From contig CAXLMP010000108.1 of assembly GCA_964187655.1 (NCBI GenBank), positions 20,478-84,477 on the forward strand: DNA of 64,000 bases, read 5' to 3'. The notes under the pieces were generated by a model. The model saw only the letters and a list, made by a program, of their open reading frames with translations. It searched no databases and was not told the origin of the DNA. A program made the translations under genes and the position numbers. This document shows, in pieces, positions 51,386-60,822 of this stretch. How positions within the stretch are numbered: position 1 is the first letter of the stretch; each line of letters starts with the position of its first letter. The DNA is from Lentimonas sp002292345. GTDB taxonomy: Bacteria > Verrucomicrobiota > Verrucomicrobiia > Opitutales > Coraliomargaritaceae.

Positions 51386-51659
51386 AATGAATATTATCAA
51401 TCTCTAACATCTAGACAGGAACAGTAAAATAAATAAGACATTTCCTAGCTGATCACTCGCGGTGCAAATTGAGCAATGCATCGTCAACTCGAGCAAGAAA
51501 GAAAAAAGCAGCGATTCGGGCACTTTTGAGCACCGATCAAATACGTAACAAAGTAATTGCACCCAAGCGAAAGCTCTACTTACATATTGGTCAATTCGAT
51601 CCTCGATGCTCTCTTGAGCACTGACATTCGATTCGAAATCTCCAACAATTAAAGCCACA

Positions 51660-51675
51660 AGAAAGGAAACACTTG
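51660..51675 (+). promoter_or_regulatory. Ribosome-binding site and TTG start of accB
   Basis: AGAAAGGAAAC precedes a TTG by about six bases. The protein then begins with the conserved AccB N-terminus DLKAIKQVVELMKRSELSEF, and no earlier start gives a better fit. This supports TTG as the true start. Confidence 0.7.
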
Positions 51676-52140
51676 GACTTAAAAGCTATTAAACAGGTCG
51701 TCGAACTGATGAAACGCTCGGAACTTTCCGAATTTGAAATTGAAGAAGAAGGCTTCAAGCTGCGCCTCTGCCGCAAGAATGGCGATACACAAATCGTTCA
51801 CGCCGCTCCTGTCGCTGCGGCTCCAGCTGCAGCTCAAGATGCAGCTGCAGCTCAAGATGCAGCTCCATTAGCTGCCGCAGCTCCAGTGGAAGAAAAGGGC
51901 ATCTCGGTGGTGAAGTCGCCGATGGTCGGGACTTTCTATACTTCCGCTTCGCCTGAAAGCCCAGCCTTTGCCACAGTCGGCACCAAAGTCGGCGCAGATT
52001 CCATCGTCTGTATCATCGAGGCAATGAAGGTGATGAACGAAATTCAATCCGAAATCAGCGGCACAATCACTGAAGTGCTTATTGAGAACGGCGAAGCCGT
52101 CGAATTTGGGCAACCACTCTTCAAAGTTAAAACGGCTTAA
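51673..52140 (+). CDS. accB: Acetyl-CoA carboxylase biotin carboxyl carrier protein
   Basis: 155 residues. An N-terminal helical domain (about 1-35) is followed by an Ala/Pro-rich linker and the biotinyl domain with PMVGTFYTS and IIEAMKVMNEI, biotin on Lys119. It carries the carboxyl group between AccC and the carboxyltransferase in the first step of fatty acid synthesis. accC starts 5 nt downstream. The linker contains an 18-bp tandem repeat. Confidence 0.97.
   Translation: MDLKAIKQVVELMKRSELSEFEIEEEGFKLRLCRKNGDTQIVHAAPVAAAPAAAQDAAAAQDAAPLAAAAPVEEKGISVVKSPMVGTFYTSASPESPAFATVGTKVGADSIVCIIEAMKVMNEIQSEISGTITEVLIENGEAVEFGQPLFKVKTA
51829..51864 (+). repeat. Two perfect 18-bp tandem copies in the accB linker
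   Basis: The 18-bp unit encoding Ala-Ala-Gln-Asp-Ala-Ala occurs twice in a row inside the flexible Ala-rich linker. Copy number could vary by slippage without harming the flanking domains. Confidence 0.85.
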
Positions 52141-52145
52141 TCCGT

Positions 52146-53510
52146 ATGCTCAAAAAAGTCCTCATTGCCAATCGAGGTGAAATCGCACTTCGCATCGTTC
52201 GCGCTTGTAACGAACTCGGGATCAAGACGCTCGCCGTCTATTCCGAGGCCGACGAGCAATCTCTCCACGTGCAACTTGCCGATGAAGCAATTTGCATCGG
52301 CCCAGCAGCGAGTAACCTGAGTTATCTCAAGAGTGATCGTATCATCGCCGCAGCAGAAATCGCTGATGTCGATGGCATTCACCCGGGCTATGGCTTCCTC
52401 GCAGAAAATGCCGATTTCGCCGAACAATGCGCCGAATGTAACATCAAGTTCATCGGCCCAGGCTCTGAAGCGATTATCAATTTTGGTGATAAGGCAAAGG
52501 CGCGCGATATGGCCATCAAAGCTAAGGTCCCCGTGATCCCAGGCAGTGATGGCACCGTCGACAATGAAAAGGATGCCCTTATCGTCGCGAAAAAAATCGG
52601 CTTTCCAGTGATTATTAAAGCCGTCGCTGGTGGTGGCGGTAAAGGGATGCGTACCGCTCACAATGCAGTCGCATTTGCTAAAGAATATAACAACGCTCGC
52701 AACGAAGCAGAGAAAGCTTTCGGCAATGGTGCTGTTTACCTTGAACGCTTTCTCGACGCACCGCGTCACATCGAGATCCAACTGCTCGGCGATCAATTTG
52801 GTAATGTGATCCACCTCGGTGAACGCGATTGCTCGATTCAACGCCGACACCAGAAAGTCATCGAAGAGGCCCCCTCTCCTTTTATCTCCGACGACATTCG
52901 TAAAAAAATGGGCCGCGACGCGGTCAAACTCGCCAAATCCGTCAACTACGAAGGAGCGGGCACCGTCGAGTTCCTAGTCGATGGCAAGGGCGAGTATTTC
53001 TTCATCGAAATGAACACGCGTATCCAAGTGGAACACGGCGTGACCGAAGAAGTCACTGGTGTCGATTTGGTTAAGGAACAACTCCTAATCGCCAGTGGAC
53101 AAAAGCTTAGCTACGAGCAAAAGGACATTAAAATCACCAAGCACTGTATCGAGTGCCGTGTGTGCGCCGAAGATCCGGCACGCAACTTCGCTCCTTGCCC
53201 AGGTGAGATTGGCCTCTATTACGCCCCGGGTGGCCACGGCGTGCGCATCGACTCGCACTGCTACAGTGGTTACACCATCCCTCCTTACTACGACAGTATG
53301 ATCGCCAAGGTTATGACAATCGCCAAAACACGCGAACTTGCACTCGATCGCATGGATCGCGCACTCGGCGAATATTTGATTCATGGGATTAAAACGAATA
53401 TTCCGTTCTCGCGCGCAATTATTCGCGATCCTATCTTTCGCGAAGGTAAGGCCACAACCAAGTATATTGAAGAATTCATTGAGCGCGTGCCCAAAGACCT
53501 TTACACTTAA
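52146..53510 (+). CDS. accC: Acetyl-CoA carboxylase, biotin carboxylase subunit
   Basis: 454 residues, standard. LIANRGEIALRIVRACNELG starts it; the ATP-grasp Gly loop is AVAGGGGKGMRTAH, then ERDCSIQRRHQKVIEEAPSP and EMNTRIQVEHGVTEEVTG. It carboxylates biotin on AccB using ATP and bicarbonate. The gene is coupled to accB and followed 27 nt later by an Asp23-family gene. Confidence 0.97.
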   Translation: MLKKVLIANRGEIALRIVRACNELGIKTLAVYSEADEQSLHVQLADEAICIGPAASNLSYLKSDRIIAAAEIADVDGIHPGYGFLAENADFAEQCAECNIKFIGPGSEAIINFGDKAKARDMAIKAKVPVIPGSDGTVDNEKDALIVAKKIGFPVIIKAVAGGGGKGMRTAHNAVAFAKEYNNARNEAEKAFGNGAVYLERFLDAPRHIEIQLLGDQFGNVIHLGERDCSIQRRHQKVIEEAPSPFISDDIRKKMGRDAVKLAKSVNYEGAGTVEFLVDGKGEYFFIEMNTRIQVEHGVTEEVTGVDLVKEQLLIASGQKLSYEQKDIKITKHCIECRVCAEDPARNFAPCPGEIGLYYAPGGHGVRIDSHCYSGYTIPPYYDSMIAKVMTIAKTRELALDRMDRALGEYLIHGIKTNIPFSRAIIRDPIFREGKATTKYIEEFIERVPKDLYT

Positions 53511-53537
53511 TACTAACAACGGTACATTGCACCAATC

Positions 53538-53987
53538 ATGAGCAACAAATCTGAAAACAACCAAGAGTCCACAATCCCTACAGTGTCCGAAGGCTCGAAC
53601 ACACTAGGTGACATCCGCATCAATCACAGTGTGGTCGCGAGCATTGTTCGCTTGGCTGCACTCGAAGTCGTTGGCGTCGCCGCAGTTGGCGGTGGCTTCG
53701 TCGATGGAATCGCAGAGATCTTTTCCAAAAAAGGCGATGAGCGCGGTGTCCGCGTCGATGAAGACGAAGTCGGTGACTACCAAATCGAAATCCGTGTGAT
53801 TCTGCGCTTCGGTGTCGAACTCGCGACAGTCGGCAATGAAATCCAGCAGCGTATCGCTGAGCAGGTCGAGAAAATGACCAGTAAGAATGTCGCTCGCGTC
53901 AATGTCATCATCGACGGCGTACGAACCACTGAAGAAGAGGAAGAAGAAGCGAAAGACGATTGGGACGGCCAAGCACACGTTGACTAG
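53538..53987 (+). CDS. Asp23/Gls24 family protein (YqhY-like)
   Basis: 149 residues. The core GDIRINHSVVASIVRLAALE, VGVAAVGGG and IEIRVILRFGVELATVGNEI, then KMTSKNVARVNVIIDGV, is the Asp23/Gls24 domain. An acidic tail (EEEEEEAKDDWDG) follows. In Bacillus the homologue YqhY is encoded right after accBC and affects acetyl-CoA carboxylase balance; the same order here suggests a conserved link to fatty acid synthesis control. That is established for the Firmicute case and inferred here. Confidence 0.88.
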   Translation: MSNKSENNQESTIPTVSEGSNTLGDIRINHSVVASIVRLAALEVVGVAAVGGGFVDGIAEIFSKKGDERGVRVDEDEVGDYQIEIRVILRFGVELATVGNEIQQRIAEQVEKMTSKNVARVNVIIDGVRTTEEEEEEAKDDWDGQAHVD

Positions 53988-54032
53988 GCACAACTGAGGT
54001 CTCGCCCTCTATTTCCTACTAAATATACACAG

Positions 54033-54578
54033 ATGAACTGGACTGAAACGATCGAGATGCTAAATTATCTCACAGAGTCCAACTATCTATGCGCAGCCGG
54101 AGCGATTCTTGCCTTCGCGCTCCTACTGATATTGCTTGTACGACGTCAGCCCAAGAAAATAGTCGCTTATCAAACCGAGAATGGCCGCGTCATGGTCTGC
54201 CGCTCCGCGATCGTCGAGCTCATCCGTACATCCTGCGAGCAGCTCGACGACATCGCAAAGCCAATCGTCAAAATAAAGGTCAAAGGTAAGACGACCCACT
54301 TCGACGTCCGCATCCAACTCAAGAGCGGTGGCCGCCTCAGGGACATCGAACAAACCTTACAGGGTCATCTGCGCCAAAACCTCACCGAAAACCTCGGCAT
54401 TGAAAATTTGGGACAGATCAACATCGTCGCCTCAGGCTTCAAAAGCGGCCGCATTCAAGCCTCTAGCCCTATCACGAGTAAAGAACAGACGGCTGAGCCG
54501 GTACTGGAGATCGACGAATCCGCTGAGCCAAATAGCACCGCAGCACTCAAAGAAACGCTCGAGAAAAAGCCGCTTTAG
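54033..54578 (+). CDS. AmaP-like membrane anchor of the Asp23 protein
   Basis: 181 residues. A single helix at about 18-36 (YLCAAGAILAFALLLILLV) is followed by a cytoplasmic domain with VKGKTTHFDVRIQLKSGGR, which resembles the Asp23-like fold of alkaline-shock membrane anchor proteins, and an acidic tail. It comes 45 nt after the Asp23 gene. In Staphylococcus AmaP tethers Asp23 to the membrane. The match is by topology and context, so the name is tentative. Confidence 0.65.
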   Translation: MNWTETIEMLNYLTESNYLCAAGAILAFALLLILLVRRQPKKIVAYQTENGRVMVCRSAIVELIRTSCEQLDDIAKPIVKIKVKGKTTHFDVRIQLKSGGRLRDIEQTLQGHLRQNLTENLGIENLGQINIVASGFKSGRIQASSPITSKEQTAEPVLEIDESAEPNSTAALKETLEKKPL

Positions 54579-54651
54579 TGGCTAAAATGTCCACTTTGAG
54601 GCATTCTACGATGAACTTGACGCCACATTTGCGGTCTTATGCGTTCATCTG

Positions 54652-55116
54652 ATGAGGAATTTGACCCCCATAACGACTTTTGCCGCCACTTGGATCGGCG
54701 CGATGCTGCTGTTCGCAGCCTGCAGCCCGAAGTCCACTCTTGATCTAGGCCTCGACGACCTATCGGCACGCTTCATCGCAGCTAATCAAGCCGACACGAT
54801 CGAACCGATGCTGAAGCTCTACTGCTTGAACGGGTGCGACAGTCTCATTATTTCTCGCCTAAAGGGTGCCCTCGACTACGAACTCGGCCTACCGATTCAG
54901 CAAATCGTGTTTGAAGCTCTCTCGGGCGCAGCAGAAGAAACGATCGAGTTTACTCACAACGGCGTCACTTACGGCCCCAGCCTCACACCCCGCTACCGGA
55001 TGCGGGTGCTGTACGCTGTCGAAGACCATTTCAGCAGCCTCTTCACCGTTGGCCAAAATAACGCTGGGGATTGGCAGATCATCTGCGCGAAACCAAGGCC
55101 GCCAATCCGCTACTAA
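54652..55116 (+). CDS. Hypothetical lipoprotein
   Basis: 154 residues with a lipoprotein signal (AMLLFAACSPKSTL, lipobox Cys after AA). The mature part is mixed alpha/beta, with SARFIAANQADTIEPMLKLY at the start, a Cys pair in YCLNGCDSL and IEFTHNGVTYGPSLTPRYRM. No family recognised. It lies between the AmaP-like and glutaredoxin genes with 70-nt gaps, so it may be cotranscribed. Confidence 0.72.
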   Translation: MRNLTPITTFAATWIGAMLLFAACSPKSTLDLGLDDLSARFIAANQADTIEPMLKLYCLNGCDSLIISRLKGALDYELGLPIQQIVFEALSGAAEETIEFTHNGVTYGPSLTPRYRMRVLYAVEDHFSSLFTVGQNNAGDWQIICAKPRPPIRY

Positions 55117-55188
55117 ATAACGCAGCAGCCGAAGCAGATCGTATCCTCGGAGTTGACAAGCGGAATAATTAGCAACACTTAGAGGCTT

Positions 55189-55524
55189 ATGAAGATTATC
55201 GCATACTTAAAACCGACCTGCGGATGGAGCATGGGCGTCCGCGCGATCATGAAGAAGTACGGTCTCGAATACGAAGACCGTGACATTATCAATCATGCGG
55301 ATCAATACGCTGAAATGGTCGAAAAGTCCGGCCAACCCCTCTCGCCTTGCGTTGAAATCGATGGGCATATGCTCGCTGATGTCAGTGGTGATGAGGTTGA
55401 AGACTACCTCCTCAAAGAAGGACTCGCCACTGAAACGAGTGCCGAAGCAGACGCTCCGACCAACGCAGCCTGCACCGACGAAGAGCACGAAGCGATGCGC
55501 TCGAAGACGATTCGTTTCTTTTAA
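55189..55524 (+). CDS. Glutaredoxin family protein
   Basis: 111 residues. The thioredoxin-like start MKIIAYLKPTCGWSMGVRAI places a single active Cys (TCGWS instead of CPYC), a monothiol form, followed by LSPCVEIDGHMLADVSGDEV with the cis-Pro position. A charged, Ala-rich tail follows. It would reduce or glutathionylate protein thiols or bind an Fe-S cluster; the partner is unknown. It is followed by a 261-nt gap before gltB. Confidence 0.85.
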   Translation: MKIIAYLKPTCGWSMGVRAIMKKYGLEYEDRDIINHADQYAEMVEKSGQPLSPCVEIDGHMLADVSGDEVEDYLLKEGLATETSAEADAPTNAACTDEEHEAMRSKTIRFF

Positions 55525-55785
55525 GCACCCAAACACGAGAAATACTTAATTTCTAAAAGTCTTTCTCCTCAACACGGATTCGGCCCGTTTTTTGCTGCCG
55601 AACAAGCAGCTAATTGACTGCGTATGAGCCAGTTCATGTGCAGAGAGTGTCATTTTCTCTAGACAGACTCTCATCAATTACTACTTTCTTCGTTCCTTTT
55701 GGCTTCGGCCCAAAAGCGAACTCGTCGCTCAGGACGTCCGCACCGATTGATGACTACACTTTAAAATCGAATATTTAATACTGAT

Positions 55786-58700
55786 ATGGAAAAGACACAC
55801 ATCCAGCCCAAGGCGCAGGGTCTCTACGACCCACAGAATGAACACGAAAACTGCGGAATCGGCCTGATTGTCGACATGAAAGGCCGCAAATCCCACGACA
55901 TCGTCAAAGGTGCGCTGGAGATCTGTGTAAACCTCGACCACCGTGGTGGTTGCGGCTGTGACCCCATCACTGGTGACGGCGCAGGTATCTTCATTCAACT
56001 GCCACACAACTTCTTTAAGGCCGTGTGCCAAGCTGAGTGTGGCTTCGACGTGCCAGCAGAAGGCGACTACGGTGTCGGCTTCGTATTTCTCTCCCGCGAC
56101 GACGAAGAGCGTCAGAGCGAAGAGACCATCATTGAAGAGATCGTTGCCGAAGAAGGCCTCGACTTCATTGGCTGGCGCGATGTGCCAGTGCGCAGCGAGA
56201 TTCTCGGTAAAGCCTCCAAGGCCTGCGAGCCAGTCATGCGTCAATTCTTCGTCAGTAAAGGCGAAGTCGCGGCCGGCCTCGAACTAGAGCGCAAACTTTA
56301 CATCGTGCGGCGCCTCGCGACTCACCGCATCCGTTACAGCGGCACAGACGAAGAAGCGCTGTTCTACATCAGCTCGCTTTCAAGCCGTACCATGACTTAC
56401 AAGGGCATGCTCACCACAGAGCAGCTTGAGCAATATTTTCCCGATCTCTCCAACGAGGCGATGGACTCTGCGCTCGCCCTCACGCACTCGCGTTTCTCGA
56501 CTAACACATTCCCAAGCTGGCCGCGCGCACAGCCATTTCGCTACCTGTGTCACAATGGTGAGATCAATACAGTACGCGGCAATGAGAACTGGTTGCACGC
56601 CCGTCAAATGCAGCTCGCTAGTGAAGTATTTGGCAAGGATCTCAAGAAGCTCCTACCAATCATCCGCGAAGACGGCTCCGACTCGCAAAAATTCGACAAC
56701 TGCCTAGAGTTCCTCGTCCTTTCAGGCCGCAGCCTCGCGCATGCCATGATGATGATGATCCCAGAACCTTGGGAGCGCCACATGAACATGCCCGACTTTA
56801 AAAAGGACTTCTACGAGTTCCACGCCTGCATGATGGAGCCCTGGGATGGCCCGGCGTCCATGGCGTTCTCCGACGGCATTCAAGTCGGTGCGACACTCGA
56901 CCGTAATGGTCTGCGCCCCTCTCGCTACTACGTCACTGCAGACGACAAGGTCATCCTTGCATCCGAAGTGGGTGTGCTCGCCGGCATCGAACCAAAAAAT
57001 GTGGTCAAGAAGGGTCGTCTCGAGCCAGGCCGTATGTTCCTGATCGACATGGAAGCTGGCTGCATCATCGAAGACGGCAAAGTGAAGGAGGAAGTTTCCA
57101 AGACCGCACCGTATGGTCAATGGCTCACAGAAAACCTCGTTAAATCCGAAGACTTGCCAGAGCCGGAATCGGTTCCAGCCGACAACTTCGAAAACATCGA
57201 GACGCGCCAAAAAGCATTTGGCTACACTTTCGAAGACTCACGCTTCATCCTCGGCCCCAGTGCCGAAGCAGGCAAGCAGCCGCTCGGCTCGATGGGTAAC
57301 GACGCGCCACTCGCCGTCCTCTCCGACCAGTCGCAGACGATGTATAACTACTTCAAGCAATTGTTCGCACAGGTCACCAATCCACCGATTGACCCGATTC
57401 GCGAAGAACTGGTGACCGCGAGCGTTACTTTTATCGGCTCTGAAGGTGATCTCACACGCCCCGGCCCTGACAGCTGCCGGATGATCAAGTTCGAATCGCC
57501 GTTGATCGACGATAAGGAGCTCGCGCAGCTGCGCAACATCAGCCTGCCCGGCTTCAAGGCGGCCAAGCTGCCAATTACATTTGAAGCCGAAGTTGGTGGC
57601 CTCGCAGAAGGTCATAACAGCATCTCAGAGCCATCTATCTCCGGCACAGGCCTCGAGGCCGCGCTCGAAAAACTCTTCGAAAATGCAGACGCCGCCGTCA
57701 ACGACGGGGTCAACATCCTCGTCCTCTCCGACCGCAAAATCGGGCCCAAGAAGGCCCCGATCCCGGCTCTCCTCGCAGTTGCCGGCCTGCATCATCATTT
57801 GATCCGCCAGGGCACACGCACACGTGTCTCCATCGTCCTCGAATCCGGCGAACCTCGCGAAGTACATCACTTTGCACTGCTTCTCGGCTACGGCGCAGAT
57901 GCGATCAATCCCTATCTCGCGCTAGAGTCCGTACGCTACATGATTGACCGTGGCGATCTTGACCTGACACCTGAGCAGGCTGGTTACAACTTCCTGAAAG
58001 CGAATCTCAATGGCGTGATTAAGACCATGTCGAAAATGGGTATCTCCACGGTCGCTTCTTACCGCGGCGCGCAAATCTTCGAAGCAATCGGCCTCAACCG
58101 TAACGTCATCGATAAGTATTTCACTAAGACCGCATCGCGCATTGAAGGTATCGGACTCAACACCATCGCTAAAGAAGCTGGCATGCGCCACTCCAATGCA
58201 TTCGGCACTCGCACCGACGAGAAGGCCGGAGCCCTCGATCCAGGTGGCATCTACCAGTGGCGTGCCGGTGGCGAACGGCACCTCTTCAGCCCGATGACGA
58301 TCCACAAGCTCCAGCTTGCAACGAGCCAAGGTAGCCAGGCCGTCTTCAAGGAATACTCCGAAATCGTCAACAATCAGTCCAAAGAGATGTTCACACTGCG
58401 TGGCCTTATGGACTTCAAAGTTGATCCATCTAAATCGATTCCAATTGAAGAAGTCGAATCCGCTCGGGAGATCTATAAGCGCTTCAAGACTGGCGCGATG
58501 TCATACGGCTCAATTTCCTCAGAAGCGCACGAAGCCCTCGCGATTGCGATGAACCGCATCGGCGGGAAGTCCAATACTGGCGAAGGTGGCGAAGACCCAG
58601 ATCGTTTCACTCCAGACGAAAACGGCGACAGTCGCCGCTCCGCAATCAAGCAAGTCGCATCCGGTCGTTTCGGTGTGACCAGTAATTACCTGGTCAACTC

Positions 58701-60432
58701 CGACGAGATCCAAATTAAGATCGTACAAGGCGCCAAGCCCGGCGAAGGCGGTGAACTCCCAGGTCACAAGGTCCTGCCACTGATCGCTAAGACACGCGGG
58801 ACCACTCCTGGCGTGGGCTTGATCTCGCCTCCTCCACACCACGACATCTACTCGATTGAGGATTTGGCGGAACTAATCCACGACCTGAAGAATTCCAACG
58901 TCCAAGCGCGCGTCAACGTCAAGCTAGTCTCCGAAGTTGGAGTCGGCACGATTGCTGCCGGTGTCGCGAAGGCTAAGGCCGACGGCATTCTGATCTCCGG
59001 CTACGACGGTGGCACCGGCGCATCGCCTCGTTCCTCGATCCAGCACGCGGGTGCCCCTTGGGAACTTGGCCTCGCTGAAACCAATCAGACACTACTGCTC
59101 AACGACCTGCGCTCACGCGTTCGGGTTGAAACAGACGGCCAACTCAAAACAGGTCGCGACGTCGCGATTGCCTGCTTGCTCGGCGCTGAAGAGTTCGGCT
59201 TCGCAACTGCCCCACTCGTCACCCTTGGTTGCTTGATGATGCGTGTTTGCCACAAGAACACGTGCCCTGTCGGTATCGCCACGCAAAACCTTGAGCTACG
59301 CAAGAAGTTCAAAGGCGGCGCAGATGCAGTCGTCAATTTCATGACTTACATCGCCGAAGAACTGCGCGAACTGATGGCAGAACTTGGCTTCCGCACTATT
59401 CCAGAGATGGTTGGCCGCGTCGACAAACTCGAAATGCGCAGCGCGATCGATCACTGGAAGGCAAAGGGCCTCGACTATAGCAAGATTCTTTACCGTCCTG
59501 ATGTGGGGCCTGAAGTCGGGACTTGCTGCACTCAGGACCAAGATCACCTGCTCGACCGCTCGCTCGACGTCACAGAGATCCTCGAAAAAGCACAGCCTGC
59601 GATTCACCACGGCACGCCAGTCGAAATCGACCTACCGATCATCAACACCAACCGTGTGGTTGGCACCATTACTGGCGCTGAGATCTCCCGCAAGCACGGC
59701 GCAGTTGGCCTACCTGAAGACACCTTGAAGATCAACATCAAGGGCTCTGCCGGGCAAAGCCTCGGTGCGTTTTGCCCTCTAGGCATGACCTTCACCGTGA
59801 CCGGCGATACCAATGACTATTTGGGCAAGGGTCTGTGTGGCGCGAAAATCGTCGTTCGCCCCGATCCAGAATCCCCATTCGTAGCGCATGAAAACATCAT
59901 CACTGGTAACGTCTGCTTCTACGGCGCAACTAAGGGTCAAGCTTACATCGCAGGCATGGCCGGCGAACGCTTCTGCGTTCGTAACTCTGGCGTCGAAGCG
60001 GTGGTCGAAGGTCTCGGTGACCATGCCCTGGAATACATGACTGGTGGAATGGTCGTCAATCTCGGCGTCACCGGCCGTAACCTTGGAGCGGGAATGTCCG
60101 GCGGCGTGGCTTACATCTACGACGAGGCGGGCGACTTCGTGAAGAATAGCCTCAACCCTGGCATGGTCAACGTCTACCAACTTATTGAGTGTGAAGATGA
60201 CGAAATTGCACTGGTCAAGGGCAAGATCGAGACACACGTCTCACTCACGGGTTCCGTCCGTGGCCAATCAATCCTCGATGGCTGGCCGGATACTGCTGGT
60301 AAGATCCTCAAGATCATGCCACAGGATTACGAACGCGTGCTGCACGCCATCAAACGCGCAGAAGCCTCCGGCCTGACTGGCGACGACGCCATCCAAGCCG
60401 CATTCGAAGAAAACGTCAAAGCAGGACACTAA
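55786..60432 (+). CDS. gltB: Glutamate synthase large subunit
   Basis: 1548 residues. The N-terminal glutaminase has its nucleophile at Cys23 (HENCGIGLI), so a 22-residue propeptide would be removed. The central and FMN-binding synthase domains include GGKSNTGEGGEDPDRF and VISGYDGGTGASPRSSIQH-type sequence (ILISGYDGGTGASP here). The [3Fe-4S] cluster motif is CHKNTCPVGIATQ, and the C-terminal beta-helix runs from about 1270. It makes glutamate from glutamine and 2-oxoglutarate with electrons from GltD. gltD lies 431 nt downstream, separated by an inserted gene remnant. Confidence 0.97.
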   Translation: MEKTHIQPKAQGLYDPQNEHENCGIGLIVDMKGRKSHDIVKGALEICVNLDHRGGCGCDPITGDGAGIFIQLPHNFFKAVCQAECGFDVPAEGDYGVGFVFLSRDDEERQSEETIIEEIVAEEGLDFIGWRDVPVRSEILGKASKACEPVMRQFFVSKGEVAAGLELERKLYIVRRLATHRIRYSGTDEEALFYISSLSSRTMTYKGMLTTEQLEQYFPDLSNEAMDSALALTHSRFSTNTFPSWPRAQPFRYLCHNGEINTVRGNENWLHARQMQLASEVFGKDLKKLLPIIREDGSDSQKFDNCLEFLVLSGRSLAHAMMMMIPEPWERHMNMPDFKKDFYEFHACMMEPWDGPASMAFSDGIQVGATLDRNGLRPSRYYVTADDKVILASEVGVLAGIEPKNVVKKGRLEPGRMFLIDMEAGCIIEDGKVKEEVSKTAPYGQWLTENLVKSEDLPEPESVPADNFENIETRQKAFGYTFEDSRFILGPSAEAGKQPLGSMGNDAPLAVLSDQSQTMYNYFKQLFAQVTNPPIDPIREELVTASVTFIGSEGDLTRPGPDSCRMIKFESPLIDDKELAQLRNISLPGFKAAKLPITFEAEVGGLAEGHNSISEPSISGTGLEAALEKLFENADAAVNDGVNILVLSDRKIGPKKAPIPALLAVAGLHHHLIRQGTRTRVSIVLESGEPREVHHFALLLGYGADAINPYLALESVRYMIDRGDLDLTPEQAGYNFLKANLNGVIKTMSKMGISTVASYRGAQIFEAIGLNRNVIDKYFTKTASRIEGIGLNTIAKEAGMRHSNAFGTRTDEKAGALDPGGIYQWRAGGERHLFSPMTIHKLQLATSQGSQAVFKEYSEIVNNQSKEMFTLRGLMDFKVDPSKSIPIEEVESAREIYKRFKTGAMSYGSISSEAHEALAIAMNRIGGKSNTGEGGEDPDRFTPDENGDSRRSAIKQVASGRFGVTSNYLVNSDEIQIKIVQGAKPGEGGELPGHKVLPLIAKTRGTTPGVGLISPPPHHDIYSIEDLAELIHDLKNSNVQARVNVKLVSEVGVGTIAAGVAKAKADGILISGYDGGTGASPRSSIQHAGAPWELGLAETNQTLLLNDLRSRVRVETDGQLKTGRDVAIACLLGAEEFGFATAPLVTLGCLMMRVCHKNTCPVGIATQNLELRKKFKGGADAVVNFMTYIAEELRELMAELGFRTIPEMVGRVDKLEMRSAIDHWKAKGLDYSKILYRPDVGPEVGTCCTQDQDHLLDRSLDVTEILEKAQPAIHHGTPVEIDLPIINTNRVVGTITGAEISRKHGAVGLPEDTLKINIKGSAGQSLGAFCPLGMTFTVTGDTNDYLGKGLCGAKIVVRPDPESPFVAHENIITGNVCFYGATKGQAYIAGMAGERFCVRNSGVEAVVEGLGDHALEYMTGGMVVNLGVTGRNLGAGMSGGVAYIYDEAGDFVKNSLNPGMVNVYQLIECEDDEIALVKGKIETHVSLTGSVRGQSILDGWPDTAGKILKIMPQDYERVLHAIKRAEASGLTGDDAIQAAFEENVKAGH

Positions 60433-60438
60433 AAAAGA

Positions 60439-60450
60439 GTTAGAAGTTAG
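60439..60450. repeat. Left 12-bp inverted repeat of the four-helix-bundle cassette
   Basis: GTTAGAAGTTAG, the exact reverse complement of CTAACTTCTAAC at 60840-60851. It starts 6 nt past the gltB stop codon. Confidence 0.75.
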
Positions 60451-60822
60451 ATGGAAACTGAGACCTCAACTGCTGGATTCGAAAGCCTTCTTGTCTAGCA
60501 AAAATCACATCAATCCGTTTTAGATATTTATCAAATGACACAACACTTCCCAGAATGCGAAAAATTCGGCCTGATATCTCAGTTTCGTCGTGCAACAGTC
60601 TCCATCCCCGCGAATATCGCCGAGGGATATGGCAAGCGTTCGTCGGCCGATAAAGCCCGCTTCTTTAACATAGCGCAGGGCTCATTAAATAAATGCCGCT
60701 ATTATCTCCGACTCGCAGCCGACCTCGGCTACGCGGAAACAGAACAATACTTCAAACAAATCGACGAAATTGGACGTATGTTACACAGCGACACGAAGAA
60801 GGTTCTTTCTTCCGCTAAATAA
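60451..60822 (+). pseudogene. Four-helix-bundle protein (S23/IVS-type) with in-frame TAG
   Basis: An ATG at 60451 opens METETSTAGFESLLV, then a TAG at 60496, then QKSHQSVLDIYQMTQHFPEC and on through FGLISQFRRATVSIPANIAE to a stop at 60820. Intact family members (TIGR02436, about 115-125 aa) read L.VWQKSHQL.LDIY at this place, so the TAG replaces the conserved Trp (TGG to TAG). Either the gene is dead or a shorter 95-residue protein is made from the ATG at 60535, lacking most of helix 1. Such genes occur in 23S rRNA insertions and scattered intergenic sites. It sits between gltB and gltD, flanked by inverted repeats. Confidence 0.8.

Noticed and set aside
51404..51658. A possible 84-codon minus-strand gene between the acyl operon and accB
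   Set aside because: No family, poor start context, and it fills what must be the divergent promoter region; not enough support.
52137..52850. A 237-codon minus-strand frame opposite accC
   Set aside because: It lies fully inside accC and its sequence mirrors conserved biotin carboxylase codons; no domain or start signal.
54576..54600. Terminator after the AmaP-like gene
   Set aside because: Only a 5-bp stem (AGTGG/CCACT) with a long loop; too weak to call.
55729..56244. A 171-codon minus-strand frame over the gltB start
   Set aside because: Overlaps the conserved glutaminase domain and lacks any recognisable feature.
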